From: Trebouxia sp. TZW2008
Lineage: Eukaryota; Chlorophyta; Trebouxiophyceae; Trebouxiales; Trebouxiaceae
Assembly: GCA_002118135.1 (NCBI GenBank)
Contig: BDIU01000147.1
Span: 1 to 64,000 of the forward strand
Reading direction: 5' to 3'
DNA length: 64,000 nt
How positions within the stretch are numbered: position 1 is the first letter of the stretch; the number at the start of each line of letters is the position of its first letter. Both the position numbers and the translations under genes were made by a program. Below, in pieces: positions 22,801-34,213 of this stretch. The notes below the pieces were generated by a model. That model ran no database searches and was not told the origin of the DNA. It was given only the letters and a program-made list of their open reading frames with translations.

Positions 22801-25800
22801 ATCATGGGTACCACAGAGTCAATGGTGACATTGGTGGCTTGTGCTAGGCCCATGCTGCCCACGTGGAAGTTGATGGGCACCTTGAACTTTCCCCTGATGC
22901 TGTAGTCCTCTGTTCCAGTGGGATGCTGCGTGATCACACCCTGCACAGGAACCCAATCGACACCAAGTCAGCAAACTCAAGGAAGCAATGCTGGGCTGAG
23001 GACTGCCTGTAAAGCATGACAAAGTGAAGCAGGCATGCATGCAGGCAGGCAGACAGGCATGGCTTCATGCTGCAGTCCTCTGTGCTTGTGGGGTGCTGAG
23101 TGATGCCACATGCACAGGAACCCATTTGACAATCAAACAGCAACCTGAAGGAGACAATACTGCGACACAGACTTGCTGTGGAAGCAGAAATTTGTTCCGA
23201 GCAAGAAAGATGTTCTTGAGGCAATTTCAAAGACACATGCTGTGGTCTGATGCTGTAGTCCTTCGTGCCCGTCGTAACAATGAATAAGCAGCCTCTGAGC
23301 AGAATGACGTTGTTGAATTTCAAGGGCCAATCCCTTGCAACATAAGTTGACACGATGTGCAACAGATTCCGGACCGCAGTCAGTCAGAGCTGACAGGACC
23401 ATTTGATACAACGTGCAGTAGGCAGGAGAGTGGACAAGGAGCGTACGGGGTAGTAGAGCCCCTCCCAATGCTGAGTGTTGTCATCAAGACATGGCACTTT
23501 CAACATGCCTGCATCAAAGTCGAGCTCATGTTTGACAGGACTCTCAAATTTAAAACTCATGAGAAGTATATGAGTGCACATGAATGGCATGGGCAGCAGC
23601 AGAATGTTGAGCACACACCGGGCAAAATGACTACCATCAGTTTGAAATAGGCTGAAAGTAGACGCACATGCTGTGTCAAATGCAGAAGCCTTGGCGACCA
23701 GTCACGTACAGAACTCAAGTGCATTGTCCTGGAAGTCTGAGCATGATTGCTTTTGGCAAGCAATCATGTACAGCAAATGTGTCTCAAATTCACACTTCTG
23801 AAGGTCTGGGCGCTGTTGTTGAAGGCAGGGTAGATGAGGTTCTGTGCCAGCTCAGGCATGGCCGCAGAGAAGGCTGTGCAGTTGCTGACTGGACCATCAT
23901 ACGAGTTGGGCGACTGGGGTTGCCCATATGACCCATACCTGCCACAACACTGCCTTGTCAGACGACAGTGATGGCATACACTTTCTGGCAAGGCATTAGA
24001 GGTTTGTGGCCCACGTCCTGTCTTGCCACAGCATGACTGTAACAGGAACATTATTGTCAGATGCTAGTTTGGCTAATGTCAACTGCTGACTGGCCCATCA
24101 TGCGAGTTGGGCGGCTGGGTTTGCCCGTATGACTCATACCTGCTACAGCACTGCCATGTCAGACATCATGAAAGCAATCATCAGTTACACATCTGAGCAC
24201 AAGGGCTAAGTGAGTATGGGCCAAGTCACGTCTTGGCAGGCTGAGCTGTTTAGAGCACTATGTCAAGGTTCAGAGGTTGTTTGTCAAGCGCTGAGAAGTC
24301 CACTGCAGTTGCTGATTGCAACTGCCTGAGCTGTTGGCAAAGCCAGACAGTACTGTGTTCTGCTACGAAATCTTGACATGAGGTATGATGGTTTTGGTCA
24401 GTCATCATGACGACCTCTTGTATTCCAGCCGCAGGCCCAATGGGCAGGCAGGAGCTCCTGCTCTCTCACAGGACTCTTCTTTTTGTGACAAAAGAAGGAG
24501 ATACATGTGCGCAATGGCCCAAGCCAGCAATGAACTTTACGTCACCCAATCAAGCCAGGTTGGATTTGCACAGAATACTCACTTGAATTGGTAGTCAGGT
24601 ACAGCAACATAGCTCTTGCCGCTTGCTGACTTGATGAGCTCATAGATAGTCACCACTTCCCGCTTGATACCGTCCAAGAAACCAGCACGGAACTGGTAAC
24701 CCCAAGAGGCAGCAGCGTTGGAACCATACGTGCGATTGTTGTTGCCCGGATTAGGTCGTGGCTCCAAGTCAAGAATGTCCACCTGTTCAAGCAATGACTT
24801 GTCTGTTTGCAGCAATGTACAACCTTATTGCTAGACTGCACAGATGCTAGACTGCACGGATGCTAGACGGACCAGCATGAGCTGTACTTTATCTTTAGCT
24901 GTAATTCGCTGATGGCACACACAGCTGGCAATGGCATTTGGGCAATTGTGTGTCCGATGCATTGCAAACAAACTGCACTATTGAGCTTGAAACAAGTGGT
25001 GAAACACATATCTTCTGCAAACTCAGACGCTTGCGAGTACAGAAAATTTGGAACTATACTGACACCTGAACACTGAAAACTGATAGCAACCCATACATGT
25101 TCTCTAAGCTCAAAGTGCTTTCAATCACAGGCAGTATTGGGCCATCCTTCACTGTACTTGAGGCATGTCATTGTCATCATCACAAGGCATCAACAAGCTT
25201 GAATGTTGAAACAAAGAACCTAATTGTAAACCCTAAATAACCCTAAACACGAACACTAAACACTAATGACCCAAACCCTAAACCCTAAACCCTACATAAC
25301 CCTAAACAAAGAATGTGAATGTACCTGAAGAACATCTCCAGGCTCTGCACCACACACATAGATGGGACCTGCAATGCAGGCACATGTCAGGCAATAAGCT
25401 TTCAGCTTGTTCCACTTCAATATACAACAAGGCAAACTGCAGAGCACAAGCTGCAATACATGTGGCAGGACTTCGGCGGGCACAACAATCGTTGATGAGC
25501 GCTGCATGGACAGCAGACCTGAGAGCACATGGACGCCATCACCCTTGCCAGTGGCGCCTCGCCATGATACTGATGGCCCAGACTTAGTCCAATTGTAGAT
25601 GCTCTCGATTCCTGGGTCACCTCTGACAATCTTGTCATAGTCATCTCCACCATGCTGTGTGCACTGCAATGCACAGGAAGCCGACGACACTGAATCAGAG
25701 ACAGGACAATGTGCATATGCTTTGTGACACAACCAATCTCTTTGATTGCTTGCATCTGCTGACAGTGGCGGTGCAAAGGGGGTAATTGCGTACAACACAC

Positions 25801-26519
25801 TGTGACACTTGCAACACCAAAAAGTGAGCTTACCATCTCTACGTTGACTGTGTCTCCAGAGTTGATGACCAAATTGGGCGTTGAGCCAGCGTAGTAATAG
25901 CCCCTACAAAGCGCATTACAACAGCAGATGAGCAGTTGCTGATGCCAGCTTGGGTCCACTTGCTTGAGTCACTGATCAGCCCTCACACAGTGCTTACCAG
26001 TGTACTGTCGAAGCGTTGGCCATCAGGGTCAATGTTGACGGCACGGCAGCGCTTGACGCCGAGCATGTTGCTGGAGGGCTCTGCAATGGTCCAGATAAGG
26101 GGTCGTGCGCGTACCGTGGTCCAGCGCCTCTGCAACAGCATGACTGTGCTAAGATCGCTGCATGCACGGTCTCTTGGGGATACGCGACATGACGCACTCA
26201 TTGCTCAAAGAACCGCTGTGTTGCTTATCGGCAGTACTACAAGATTCTGGTGGGTTGCAATGGCTGTCGAATACATACGAGACAACGCCGACCAAACAAT
26301 GGCTATGCAACCGCCGGTCAAGGTGAAGATCAGAAGAGCAAGTTGAGAAAGCCGTCAGGTTGACTCGTCCGGACAAGTGAATTCAGCATATATTTACCTT
26401 GACGCCGTTGTGTTTGCGCTTTGCGCTTGAGCAAAGTAAGCAGTGTCGGTACTGCAAGCCAACACCATGATCAGCGCGGCTACAAATCGCAGCGCTGCGT
26501 GACCCTTCCTTGAGTCCAT
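19865..26519 (-). CDS. Secreted acetamidase/formamidase family protein, 12 exons
   Basis: FmdA/AmdA-family amidohydrolase, expected to hydrolyse formamide or short amides to ammonia plus acid; 534 aa. Exons in transcript order: 26519-26398, 26129-25998, 25903-25834, 25663-25519, 25368-25325, 24782-24583, 23938-23794, 22940-22796, 22179-22057, 21702-21560, 20752-20572, 20019-19865. Residues 1-36 form a signal peptide (RFVAALIMVLACSTDTAYF). Family landmarks follow: TVHWGYYYAGSTPNLVINSG, the GGDDYD and GDPGIES block, GPIYVCGAEPGDVLQV, YGSNAAASWGYQFR, VPINFHVGSMG, ATMYYPVAVEGALLSMGD and the catalytic-region AHTAQGDSE, then FGVTQVVDG and the terminal NWGVHAVIP. Total coding length divides by three, and all junctions fit GT-AG, but the exon 7 donor (GTGAAT at 23793) is weak. 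Export suggests nitrogen scavenging outside the cell or in a vacuole; substrate is not predictable. Confidence 0.9.
22441..22740 (-). pseudogene. Two copies of acetamidase exon 8 3' end
   Basis: The exon end encoding VDSVVPMMGG with its donor (real donor at 22795-22794) recurs near 22616 and near 22446. The nearer copy covers about 95 bp of exon and keeps LAQATNVTID; the farther one is short and decayed. Confidence 0.85.
23060..23295 (-). pseudogene. Two copies of acetamidase exon 8 5' end
   Basis: The exon start encoding QHPTGTEDYSIR with its acceptor (real first base 22940) recurs near 23110 and near 23270 on the plus-strand scale. Text such as TGTAGTCCT(C/T) and GGAACCCA(A/T)T in the flanking intron is repeated too. 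Both edges of one exon are thus triplicated. Confidence 0.75.
24070..24150 (-). pseudogene. Copy of acetamidase exon 7 start
   Basis: Plus-strand GACTGGCCCATCATGCGAGT at 24089 repeats GACTGGACCATCATACGAGT of the real exon, including the acceptor region CATACCTGC(T/C)ACA, about 190 bp upstream in transcript order. Confidence 0.8.
25228..25307. repeat. Interstitial plant-type telomere repeat (CCCTAAA)n
   Basis: Perfect and one-off CCCTAAA heptamers occur in a degenerate block inside intron 5 of the acetamidase gene, including three perfect tandem copies near 25272-25293 (AAACCCTAAACCCTAAACCC). CCCTAAA/TTTAGGG is the telomere unit of land plants and many green algae. Confidence 0.85.
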
Positions 26520-27101
26520 GCTGACGTTAAAATCAGCTTGCGGATGACTCTCAGCGGCTCCGAAAGGACTGTCTCTTTGGCATTGCACGGCAAACATTTG
26601 TGACCCTCGACGACATAGCAGGAATTCAAAATTCACAGAAGAAGAGCAGTGACGCCCAGGCCATGTCAGCTAGGTTTACATAACATTAGTCACAACACGT
26701 ACATTTTTGTGCCTGCTAGCCGGCAACTCAGCTCCAACTTGTGGTCGACCTGACGTGGGAGCAACGACAGGCCCTTTTGCCGTGGCTGCATGTATCCTGT
26801 CCTACCTATGGGCAATGACCACTTTGCAGACTGAAAGTACCAAATGTAGTCTGAACACATTTTACTGACTCAACATGGTCGATCTACGTATTCAATATTG
26901 CTGGGATCAATTGGCAATTTCATTTTGTGCCTATTGAGTAGCTGACCTAAAATGGCAAGACATCTTTAGGGATGAGTCACCCAGATATGAGATTTCTTCT
27001 GCAACACCAGCCCATACCGGAGTCATACAAGTCTCGACAAACAGAGCATATTATTAACTTTAAAGAAGACAGCTTCAGGGACAAGACTATCTCAGTCGAC
27101 A
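26520..27101. other. Intergenic between two minus-strand genes
   Basis: Promoter region of the acetamidase gene and 3' flank of the ATP12 gene. No further gene or clear motif is seen. Confidence 0.5.
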
Positions 27102-29789
27102 TTACAACTTTTGTCTTTGATCACTGGATCTTTGCAGCAAGCGCAGGAACACGGCAGGCCCTGCAATGCGGACTTGCATGTCAGCAATGTCAATGTCATG
27201 CCCGCCCTCCACCAGTCCCCATTCATCCATTTGATATGTTTCTTCCAGCCTTGCCGCCGCTATGGCTGCTTGTACATCCAACTGCCCCTGCAGACCCACA
27301 ACTCAAGTGAACAATGGAAGCTGTAATGGACTATACTCTGTGCAGTATTGTGCGGCATATGCAGCAGCTTGGGTGTGAGTGGTGTCACAGATACTGTCAT
27401 GCCAAAGTGACCTTTGAGTCTTCAAGTAACAACTTAAGTAAACAACAAAACACTGTGCTGTTTCTGCTTTGTTCAACATAAGCAATGGAGCGCTGACGCA
27501 TGCGCTTGTGATCAGGTATGTGAGGCCATGAAAAGGTACTGCATTTTGCAAACGGACTGCATTTTGACTGCATTTGACGAAAGAATTGCGTTTTGCGCAT
27601 ATTAGCATGCAAAGCAAGGCTTGCAGGAGAACACTGGCAAACATTGCCAGGTCGCTGGGTAAAGTGCATCACTGCATCCCAGATTGAGTTTGCATGCATG
27701 ATGGACAGCTGACTCCACAGATCTGCAGGAATTGGCAGGTGAAAGCTGGCAAAGAGGGCAAGGGCGTTCACATGCATACAAGCCACACAAAAAGTGCATG
27801 CCGACTTGTACTCATATGCATCATGGCCGCATCAAGTGCATGCAAAACATCAAGTCACATCAATTGCATGAATGCGCACTGAATTAGGCTCACATGCATA
27901 ATGGCAACATCAAGGGCATGCAAACCTCAAGCGATGCACACATCAAGTGCATGCACACATCAAGCAATGTCAATCATACCAATGCACACTAAATCATGCT
28001 CACATGCATGTTGGCAACAGGCAGCACCCCAGATGCAGGAGCTAGCAGGAAGAAGCTGGCAAAGGGTGCCAGCATGAACACATGTCACATAGCACACGCT
28101 TGGACATGCCACATTGAGCTCACATGATGGCCACATCGAATGCATGCAAGCGGAATGCACACTGAAATGAGCTTACATGCATGATGGCCACAGCTAGCAC
28201 CACGGATCTGCAGGAACTAGCCAAGCTCTCTATCGAAGCCAAGTGCCAACTGTCTAGGCCTGCATATACAACCATGCCATAAGAGACTAGTCTTATAGGG
28301 TCAAGTGTGAGATTTGTAGAACATCATTATCTCACTTGCAACGCTCCATTATATAAAGTCTCATAAGGACAAGTCTTACAAGGACAAGTCTCAGAGGGAC
28401 AAGTCTCACAGAGACAGGGCTCATAGAAAGCAGCTGCTTCTGCATTAAGCGAAAGTGGTTGCACCTGTTACAGACAGCTTAGCATTACCTTTGCACTCAC
28501 ATTCATGCCAAAATCAAGTTGGGCTATGAGCTAACATATGGGCGTAAGGCAGTCAAGGGTACAGTATCTTCTCTTTGTGAGGACACTCGATGTAAGGACA
28601 TTCTCAGTGTGAGGACATGCAAAGAGTAATCAATCACGTCATTCTGACTGCAGTGCACCTCTAAGTAGGGACGACTTGATATCAGGACACATGTCGTGAA
28701 AACCAAAGCAGTTGTTAAAAAGAGAAGTCACTGTAGCAGGCTGTGCTGAGCAGACAGCAATCCTACCTTGCAGAAAGTCTTTCACCACCCGATGGGTTTC
28801 TGCTGATTGGTGCGCACCAAAGATGCTGTCATTGACAGTGAATTTGACATCAAAGTGTTGATTTGCCCATGCCAGGATTGGATTGTAAAGCTGCACACAC
28901 AAACAAGGCTATCTTGAAGACACTTGATGCCTTGCGGTTTGCAAAGTCTGTGGCAGCTCAGCCGACAGCACAGTGCAGCTTAGAACAGTGCAGTTGTAGA
29001 CAGCTTCCGATCTACTTAATGTGACTGGACTCATTTGCTGAGGCGTAGATCTTTTGTGGTGGGACATAACCAGTCTCAGTAGCTCAATTTGACTTGACTC
29101 ATTTGCTGAGGTACAGATTGTTTGTTGTGAGACATGAACAAACTCAGCAGCAACAGCTGTTCACCTTGGCTTGCAGATCAGCAAGCTTGCCAGGTTCTTC
29201 TCTACAGCAAATAGCATCTGTGTCTAAATATCGCAGCATGGTGTCAATCACTTTGTCTCGCGACTTTGGCTGATCTATCGCTGTGGCTGCCAAGGACATG
29301 AGAGGCATAGTAAAGGGACGTATTCGGTTGTCCTGCATCAGATTATTTGCAGATGAGCTGTCTAGGCCATGTGACCAAACTTTCACATCTGCTGGCAGCA
29401 TGCACCTGCCACTCCCATTCTGCAGCGATTGCAAGAGCCAGAGGATAGCTAGGAACGATGAGTGGCTGCCTTGCAGGTGTTTTGAGGGCTCTGTCATTCA
29501 GAGTGATCTGCCAACCGTCAACCTGAACAGAATCAAGTAGTCAAGAGGGGTTCCTGTAGTTGCATGTGATGCCGTCTTGACTTACTTCAGAGGACGCAGG
29601 TGTTACGCCAACGTATTTGTAAAACCTTGGAGCCGTTCCCTCAGCTTTGCTGCTGCTTCCGGCGCGGCCTGGCGCTGGTGCCGCAGTCGACAGCTCGCGC
29701 AAAGAATGCAGCAAACAGTTGCCTTGCAAATTCGTGAGCTGCTGCAGCAGATTTGGGGTCCTGGCCAGCTTCTGCAAAAGCAGCGCCAT
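27102..29789 (-). CDS. ATP12: ATP12-type F1-ATP synthase assembly chaperone, six exons
   Basis: Mitochondrial chaperone that binds the free F1 alpha subunit during ATP synthase assembly; 293 aa. Exons in transcript order: 29789-29586, 29522-29406, 29332-29165, 28890-28767, 28259-28177, 27287-27102 (TAA). All phases close. Residues 1-45 are Leu/Ser/Arg-rich and acid-poor, as expected of a mitochondrial presequence (LLLQKLARTPNLLQQL). Family landmarks: RFYKYVGV entry, LNDRALKTPARQPLIVPS, AIAAEWEWQ, the MPLMSLAATAID block, RYLDTDAICCR, LYNPILAWANQHFDV, LDSWHLASIESLASSCRS, and RLEETYQMDEWGLVEGGHD near the C terminus. Exon 5 is only 83 bp and was found by family order plus splice signals. Gene 5' end faces L-galactose dehydrogenase. 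Confidence 0.92.
27690..28085 (-). pseudogene. Two degraded copies of ATP12 exon 5 3' end
   Basis: Real exon 5 edge at 28177 has plus-strand text CATGCATGATGGCCACAGCT followed by GATCTGCAGGAACTAGCCAA. Versions recur at about 28005-28065 and 27695-27755 with the same order (CATGCATG, CAGCT/CAGGCAG, TGCAGGA, TGGCAAAG). They fill much of the 890-bp intron 5. The intervening 27780-28000 is rich in CACATCAAGTGCATGC-like repeats. Confidence 0.75.
28356..28422. repeat. Short GGACAAGTCTCA tandem repeat
   Basis: Four to five imperfect units of about 15 bp (AAGTCTCATAAGGAC, AAGTCTTACAAGGAC, AAGTCTCAGAGGGAC, AAGTCTCACAGAGAC) lie in ATP12 intron 4. Confidence 0.8.
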
Positions 29790-30163
29790 TTGCCCTTGAT
29801 CGAAAGGCGTCTAAAAGTTGCTGCGCTCTATCGATGGCGACGAACGCAGGTGAATTCGCATACAAACGAACAAAGCGTGACCCATAATTGCGTCATATTA
29901 GTATTGTTTAGTAACAACAGCATGACCGAGCTCTTGGCATGCATCTGCAGCATCGCATATCAGCTTGAGCCAAAGCTGAAGCAATTTGACATTTGCACCC
30001 ATTAGCTGAAGACTGCATCTCGCAAACGTCGAACTCACCTCCTGCTGCCGCCGCCGCCAGCCAGGTGAATCTGCCAAGACTCGTCCATCTTGTCTTTGCG
30101 AGCCTCTGCGTATTGTAGCGGCTGCTATCGATCGCTTGTCGTACCTAGAGGTTCAAGGCAAAC
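29790..30163. promoter_or_regulatory. Divergent promoter region, ATP12 and L-galactose dehydrogenase
   Basis: 374 bp separate the two divergent start codons, so both promoters must lie here or extend into the genes. No clear TATA box or repeated motif is visible. Sharing of control is possible but not shown. Confidence 0.5.
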
Positions 30164-33100
30164 ATGTCGGCTCAAGTCGCAATCCCCAAAAGAAAGCTTG
30201 GCAAGACCGGCTTGGAGGTGACTGTGCTGGGCATGGGAGGAGCTCCGCTGGGCGGTCTATTCCAGGTCTGGCAGCTCATCTTTGTTGTGTCATTGCAATA
30301 AGGACTTATGAAGTTCTGGCATTCACGACCGCAGCTATGTGTGATCGTGGCTGTCGACAGCCCTGTGCATGACTGCACGTGTGCAACTTGCATGCCTTTG
30401 CTGACCCTCTGTGCGTCCTTTGCACTCAGCACGTTTTTCACATGGGCATGCACTCTTGAGTTTTGTGACATGTGCTAGTGTGTTATGTTGCAGGAACTGA
30501 GTGATCAGCAAGGAGCAGAAGTTGTTAGGGAGGGCTTCAGGCAAGGCATCAACTTCTATGACACATCACCTTACTATGGTGTCACACGCTCAGAGACGGT
30601 ATGGCTTCTAATTGCCTTTCTTTCTGCTGACCTTGCTGATAATGCTGATGTCCTTTTTGGGGACCAGAAGGTTGGAGACTACAGTGCTTCTTGTCATGCT
30701 GTAGGACCTTTTTGCTCATGTCATGCCATTACAATGCTTGCATACTCTGCTTTATAGGTTATGGGTCATGGCCTAAAGGGATTGCCCAGGGATCAGATTA
30801 TTCTAGCCACAAAGGTTGGCAGATACGACAAGGCAAAGTTTGACTTCAGCGCAGCAACCGTGACTCAAAGCGTGCATGACAGCCTCAAGAGGCTGCAAGT
30901 AGACTACATTGACCTGATCCAAACTCATGACATTGAGTTTGGAGATCTTGACCAGGTCAGCAAGCGGCCCATTTTGAAATTTGCATCACAGCATTGGTCT
31001 CACTTGCTTGGCAATTGTGAATCAGAGCTATTGTCGGCGTTGCCGCAGTTTATGCTGTACAGCAACTCCTAATACGAGTTGTGCTTATATTGTCAGCACA
31101 TCTCCTTGAGAATCACCTGCAACACTTTCTCCTCAAATCCAGCACACAAGCTGCTACAAATCCCACGCCATAGCATGCGCGTCTCTGTGCCACAGCAACA
31201 TCACCACCTCACTTGAATGCGCCCAGCGGCTCAAACACCAGCTCGAATACCTGAAAGCTGTCCTACCCAATGTTCTTCTGAGCTCAGCTGTTGCAACTAT
31301 GTCAGCTGCCATTGTGCAGGTGGTGAATGAAACTTTGCCAGCGTTGGTGAAGCTAAGGGATCAGGGGCTAGTCAGGTTCATTGGCATCACTGGTCTGCCT
31401 CTCAAGATCTTCCCATACATCCTGGACAGGTAAGGCTTCGCGTCAAGGGTCTTGAGGCAACATCAGAACTCAGCAACCTCACAAACGTTGCTTACTTTCT
31501 GCTGCTTAGGCTTCAAAGCAGAAGGGCTTGAGATGGTTAGCACAAGCAACAGGTGTCGTACGCAGCATAAGTTGCCAACTGACTGTGGTCATGTCAGCAG
31601 GCGGTGTGTCTTTAGCGGCCGCCCATCTGCACAAAGCATTGGGCAAAAGCCTCAAATGATATTCCATTACCTTTCATGCTGGCATACCACGGCGCTGCTT
31701 TGAATGGCTGCTGATGCTAAAATTTTCAAGTGTAGAGCGAAGTTGACCTTTGAGTGTACACGACAGGCAAGCACTGCGCCACACCAGACAGACTTTTGTC
31801 TCAACTGTGGTCATACATGATCCAGACTGCTGCCTCACATCTCTGCACTGTTGGCTATGCACAAGTCAAGCAGACTGACTGTCACCAGTTGCACAGGGTC
31901 CTGCTGGGATGGTCGACACTGTGCTGCCCTACCGCCACTACTGTCTGAATGAACAGACCTTGGCAGACATGTTTTCATACTTCCAGCAGCAAGGCATAGG
32001 CATTGTCAGTGCTGAGAACTCCTCAACAAGTCTGCTGTGCATTGTTACTGACTGTTCACACCTGCACAGGGTGCCTGCTGGGATGGTCGACACTGTGCTG
32101 CCCTACCGCCACTACTGTCTGAAGAAACAGACCTTGGCAGACATGTTTTCATACTTCCAGCAGCAAGGCATAGGCATTGTCAGTGCTGAGAACTCCTCAA
32201 CAAGTCTGCTGTGCATTGTTATTGACTGTTCACACCTGCACAGGGTGCCTACGGGGACAGTCGACACTGTGCTGTCCTACTGCCCCCACTCCCTGAACGA
32301 CCGGACGCTGGCAGGCACCAGTGCTGAGAAATCTTCAATGAGTCTGCTGTGCATTGTTACTGACTGTTCACGTTTGCACAGGGTGCCTGCTGGGACAGTG
32401 GATGCTGTTCTGTCTTATTGCCACTACTCCTCGAATGACAAGACCTTGGCAGACATAGTTTCATATCTCCAGCAGCAAGACACAGGCATCATCAGTGCTG
32501 GAAGTGCTCGTATGAGTCTGCTGTGCGTTGTTACTGACAGTTCACATCTGTGCACAGGGTGCCTGCTGGGACAGTGGATACTGTGCTGTCCTACTGCCAC
32601 TACTCTCTGAACGACCAGACCCTGGCAGACATGATTCCATACCTCGAGCAGAAGGGTGTGGGCATCATCAATGCCTCTGCGCTGTCTATGGGCCTGCTCA
32701 CTGATCAGGCAAGCTCCTTTTCATTGTGTCTGCTAGTGCACTCAAAGATCACAATTGTGTCTGGCGCCTCATTCAGCACAATGGTGGGGGTGTTACTGAT
32801 GTTGAGACTTATCAGACCATGTGCTGTAAACGTCCGGCAGATTAAAGTTTAGGGAGTAATGTGCTGTGACAAGACAACATTGGTCTCTGGCATGGCAAGT
32901 CATTGTTTTGGAGCTCAAGGCCTTGTCGAAGCACTCATGTGTGTCCCACATAAGATGTCTGCTGCTGCATGCAGGGTCCCTACGACTGGCACCCAGCACC
33001 TCAAAAATTGAAGGAGGCGTGCCGCAAGGCTGCCAAGAGCTGTGCTGATGAGGGCGTCAGCCTGCGCCGCCTTGCCTTGCAAGAATCTGTGAAGAACCCC

Positions 33101-34213
33101 AAAATGGCCACCCAGCTTGTGGGCATGGGCTCTGTGCAGGAGGTATGCACCCTGTCCTGCATTGAAATATGGTCATGAGACTCACACACTGCAGCTGATG
33201 TGACGTAAATGCGTAACTGCAGTCGCCATTCATACTGCAGCTGTCATAGGAGTGCTCCTTGCCCACAAGGGCTGTAAGCTGTGTCATCTCAGTGCAGCGA
33301 CTTGAGTTGTTGTGAGCATTGCTGTACCTCATAGGGAACTAGTCTATTGCAATAGATCACTGCTTGTACCATGATCCTGTACTTTTGTTGATATGTGACA
33401 CACTGCCTTGCATATGTGTTTCAGTGAATCTCGAATCATGCTGCAATTCTGCCTCCTGAGTTTGCCGTCTGTCATTGCTACATTGACTGCTTTGATGACA
33501 CACACATGGTCATGTAAGGCAGAGTTGGGTATGCCTGACAGAGAGCACTGCAGCTGATCTGTTTGCAATGGTCATTGGACAGTCGCAGCATATTGTCTTG
33601 ATGATGAGCGTGGTGTTGCCTTTGCTGAGCTACCATCTGTGTGTGACAGGTACAAGCAAATGTGCAAACTGTGCTAGAGGCGTTGGGTTTGGTCGACAAC
33701 AAGACTGCCCAGAAAGACGCAGCAGCCTTGAAACAGGTATGTTTCTGAGATGTTACCGCACTAGAGCGCTATGACAACTTGCATGTTGCTACGCTATACG
33801 TACCTCATCCTGGCAGTTTTGATAAGCTTGCTCGCCAGTGCAGTTCTTGGAACTGCTCTGGATACCAGTCAAGTGACATGATAGTGACCTCACTGCAATA
33901 CCACATGCAAGTACGACTGCTGTATGTGCCACCCTTGTCTTGCTTGCTGCCATGTCATTGCTAAGCGCACACTGTCAGTCAGAATAGCTTCAGCGAGAAG
34001 AAACATGAGTCTACGCCGCTAGGCGTCATAACGGGAGCCGCTGCTTAGAGAGGCAGCCCGAGCTGCCACTACTCTTCAGCTTCACTATTCAATCTGGAGT
34101 CATGCCACATGTTGCAGGTACAGTCATGCTTGAAGGACACACAGGGCGTGACTTGGCCATCTGGCAAGCCTGAAAATGAGGGTGGCTATGGCGCCATCTT
34201 TCTAGAGGAGTAA
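30164..34213 (+). CDS. L-galactose dehydrogenase (ascorbate pathway), eight exons
   Basis: Aldo-keto reductase family enzyme oxidising L-galactose to L-galactono-1,4-lactone with NAD, the penultimate step of plant-type ascorbate synthesis; cytosolic; 338 aa. Exons: 30164-30265, 30494-30598, 30758-30955, 31320-31429, 32558-32708, 32975-33142, 33650-33736, 34118-34213 (TAA). Landmarks: LGKTGLEVTVLGMGGAPLG, catalytic-site INFYDTSPYYG, ATKVGRYDKAKFDFSA, THDIEFGDLDQ, FIGITGLPLKIFPYILDR, GTVDTVLSYCHYSLND, ASALSMGLLTDQGPYDWHPA, LVGMGSVQ and a C-terminal VTWPSGKPE. The order and wording match plant L-GalDH closely, with no domain missing. Intron 5 uses a GC donor (CAG-GCAAGC at 32709). Four pseudo-copies of exon 5 precede it. 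Ends of exons 1-3 and 5-8 are phase 0; exon 4 to 5 splits an Arg codon. Confidence 0.93.
31897..32557 (+). pseudogene. Four tandem pseudo-copies of L-GalDH exon 5 start
   Basis: Copies with acceptor-like CACAG start at 31897, 32070, 32244 and 32382; the genuine exon starts at 32558. Spacings are 173, 174, 138 and 176 bp. Copy 1 lacks one base after the acceptor; copy 3 has an internal deletion. A single frame stays open from about 31909 to 32610 through copies, intervening intron text and splice sites, because most units differ by multiples of three. The frame is lost by a small change at the last acceptor (TCTGTGCACAG), so read-through cannot rejoin exon 5 in frame. Confidence 0.88.

Noticed and set aside
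23133..23468. Minus-strand frames of more than 100 codons upstream of acetamidase exon 8
   Set aside because: They run over decayed copies of exon 8 and contain no family motif beyond the echo itself.
25228..25307. Reading the CCCTAAA block as a true chromosome end
   Set aside because: It is short, degenerate and flanked on both sides by exons of one gene, so it is interstitial.
27780..28000. Possible CRISPR-like array of CACATCAAGTGCATGC repeats
   Set aside because: Units are irregular, spacers are not unique, and it lies in a eukaryotic intron next to exon-edge copies.
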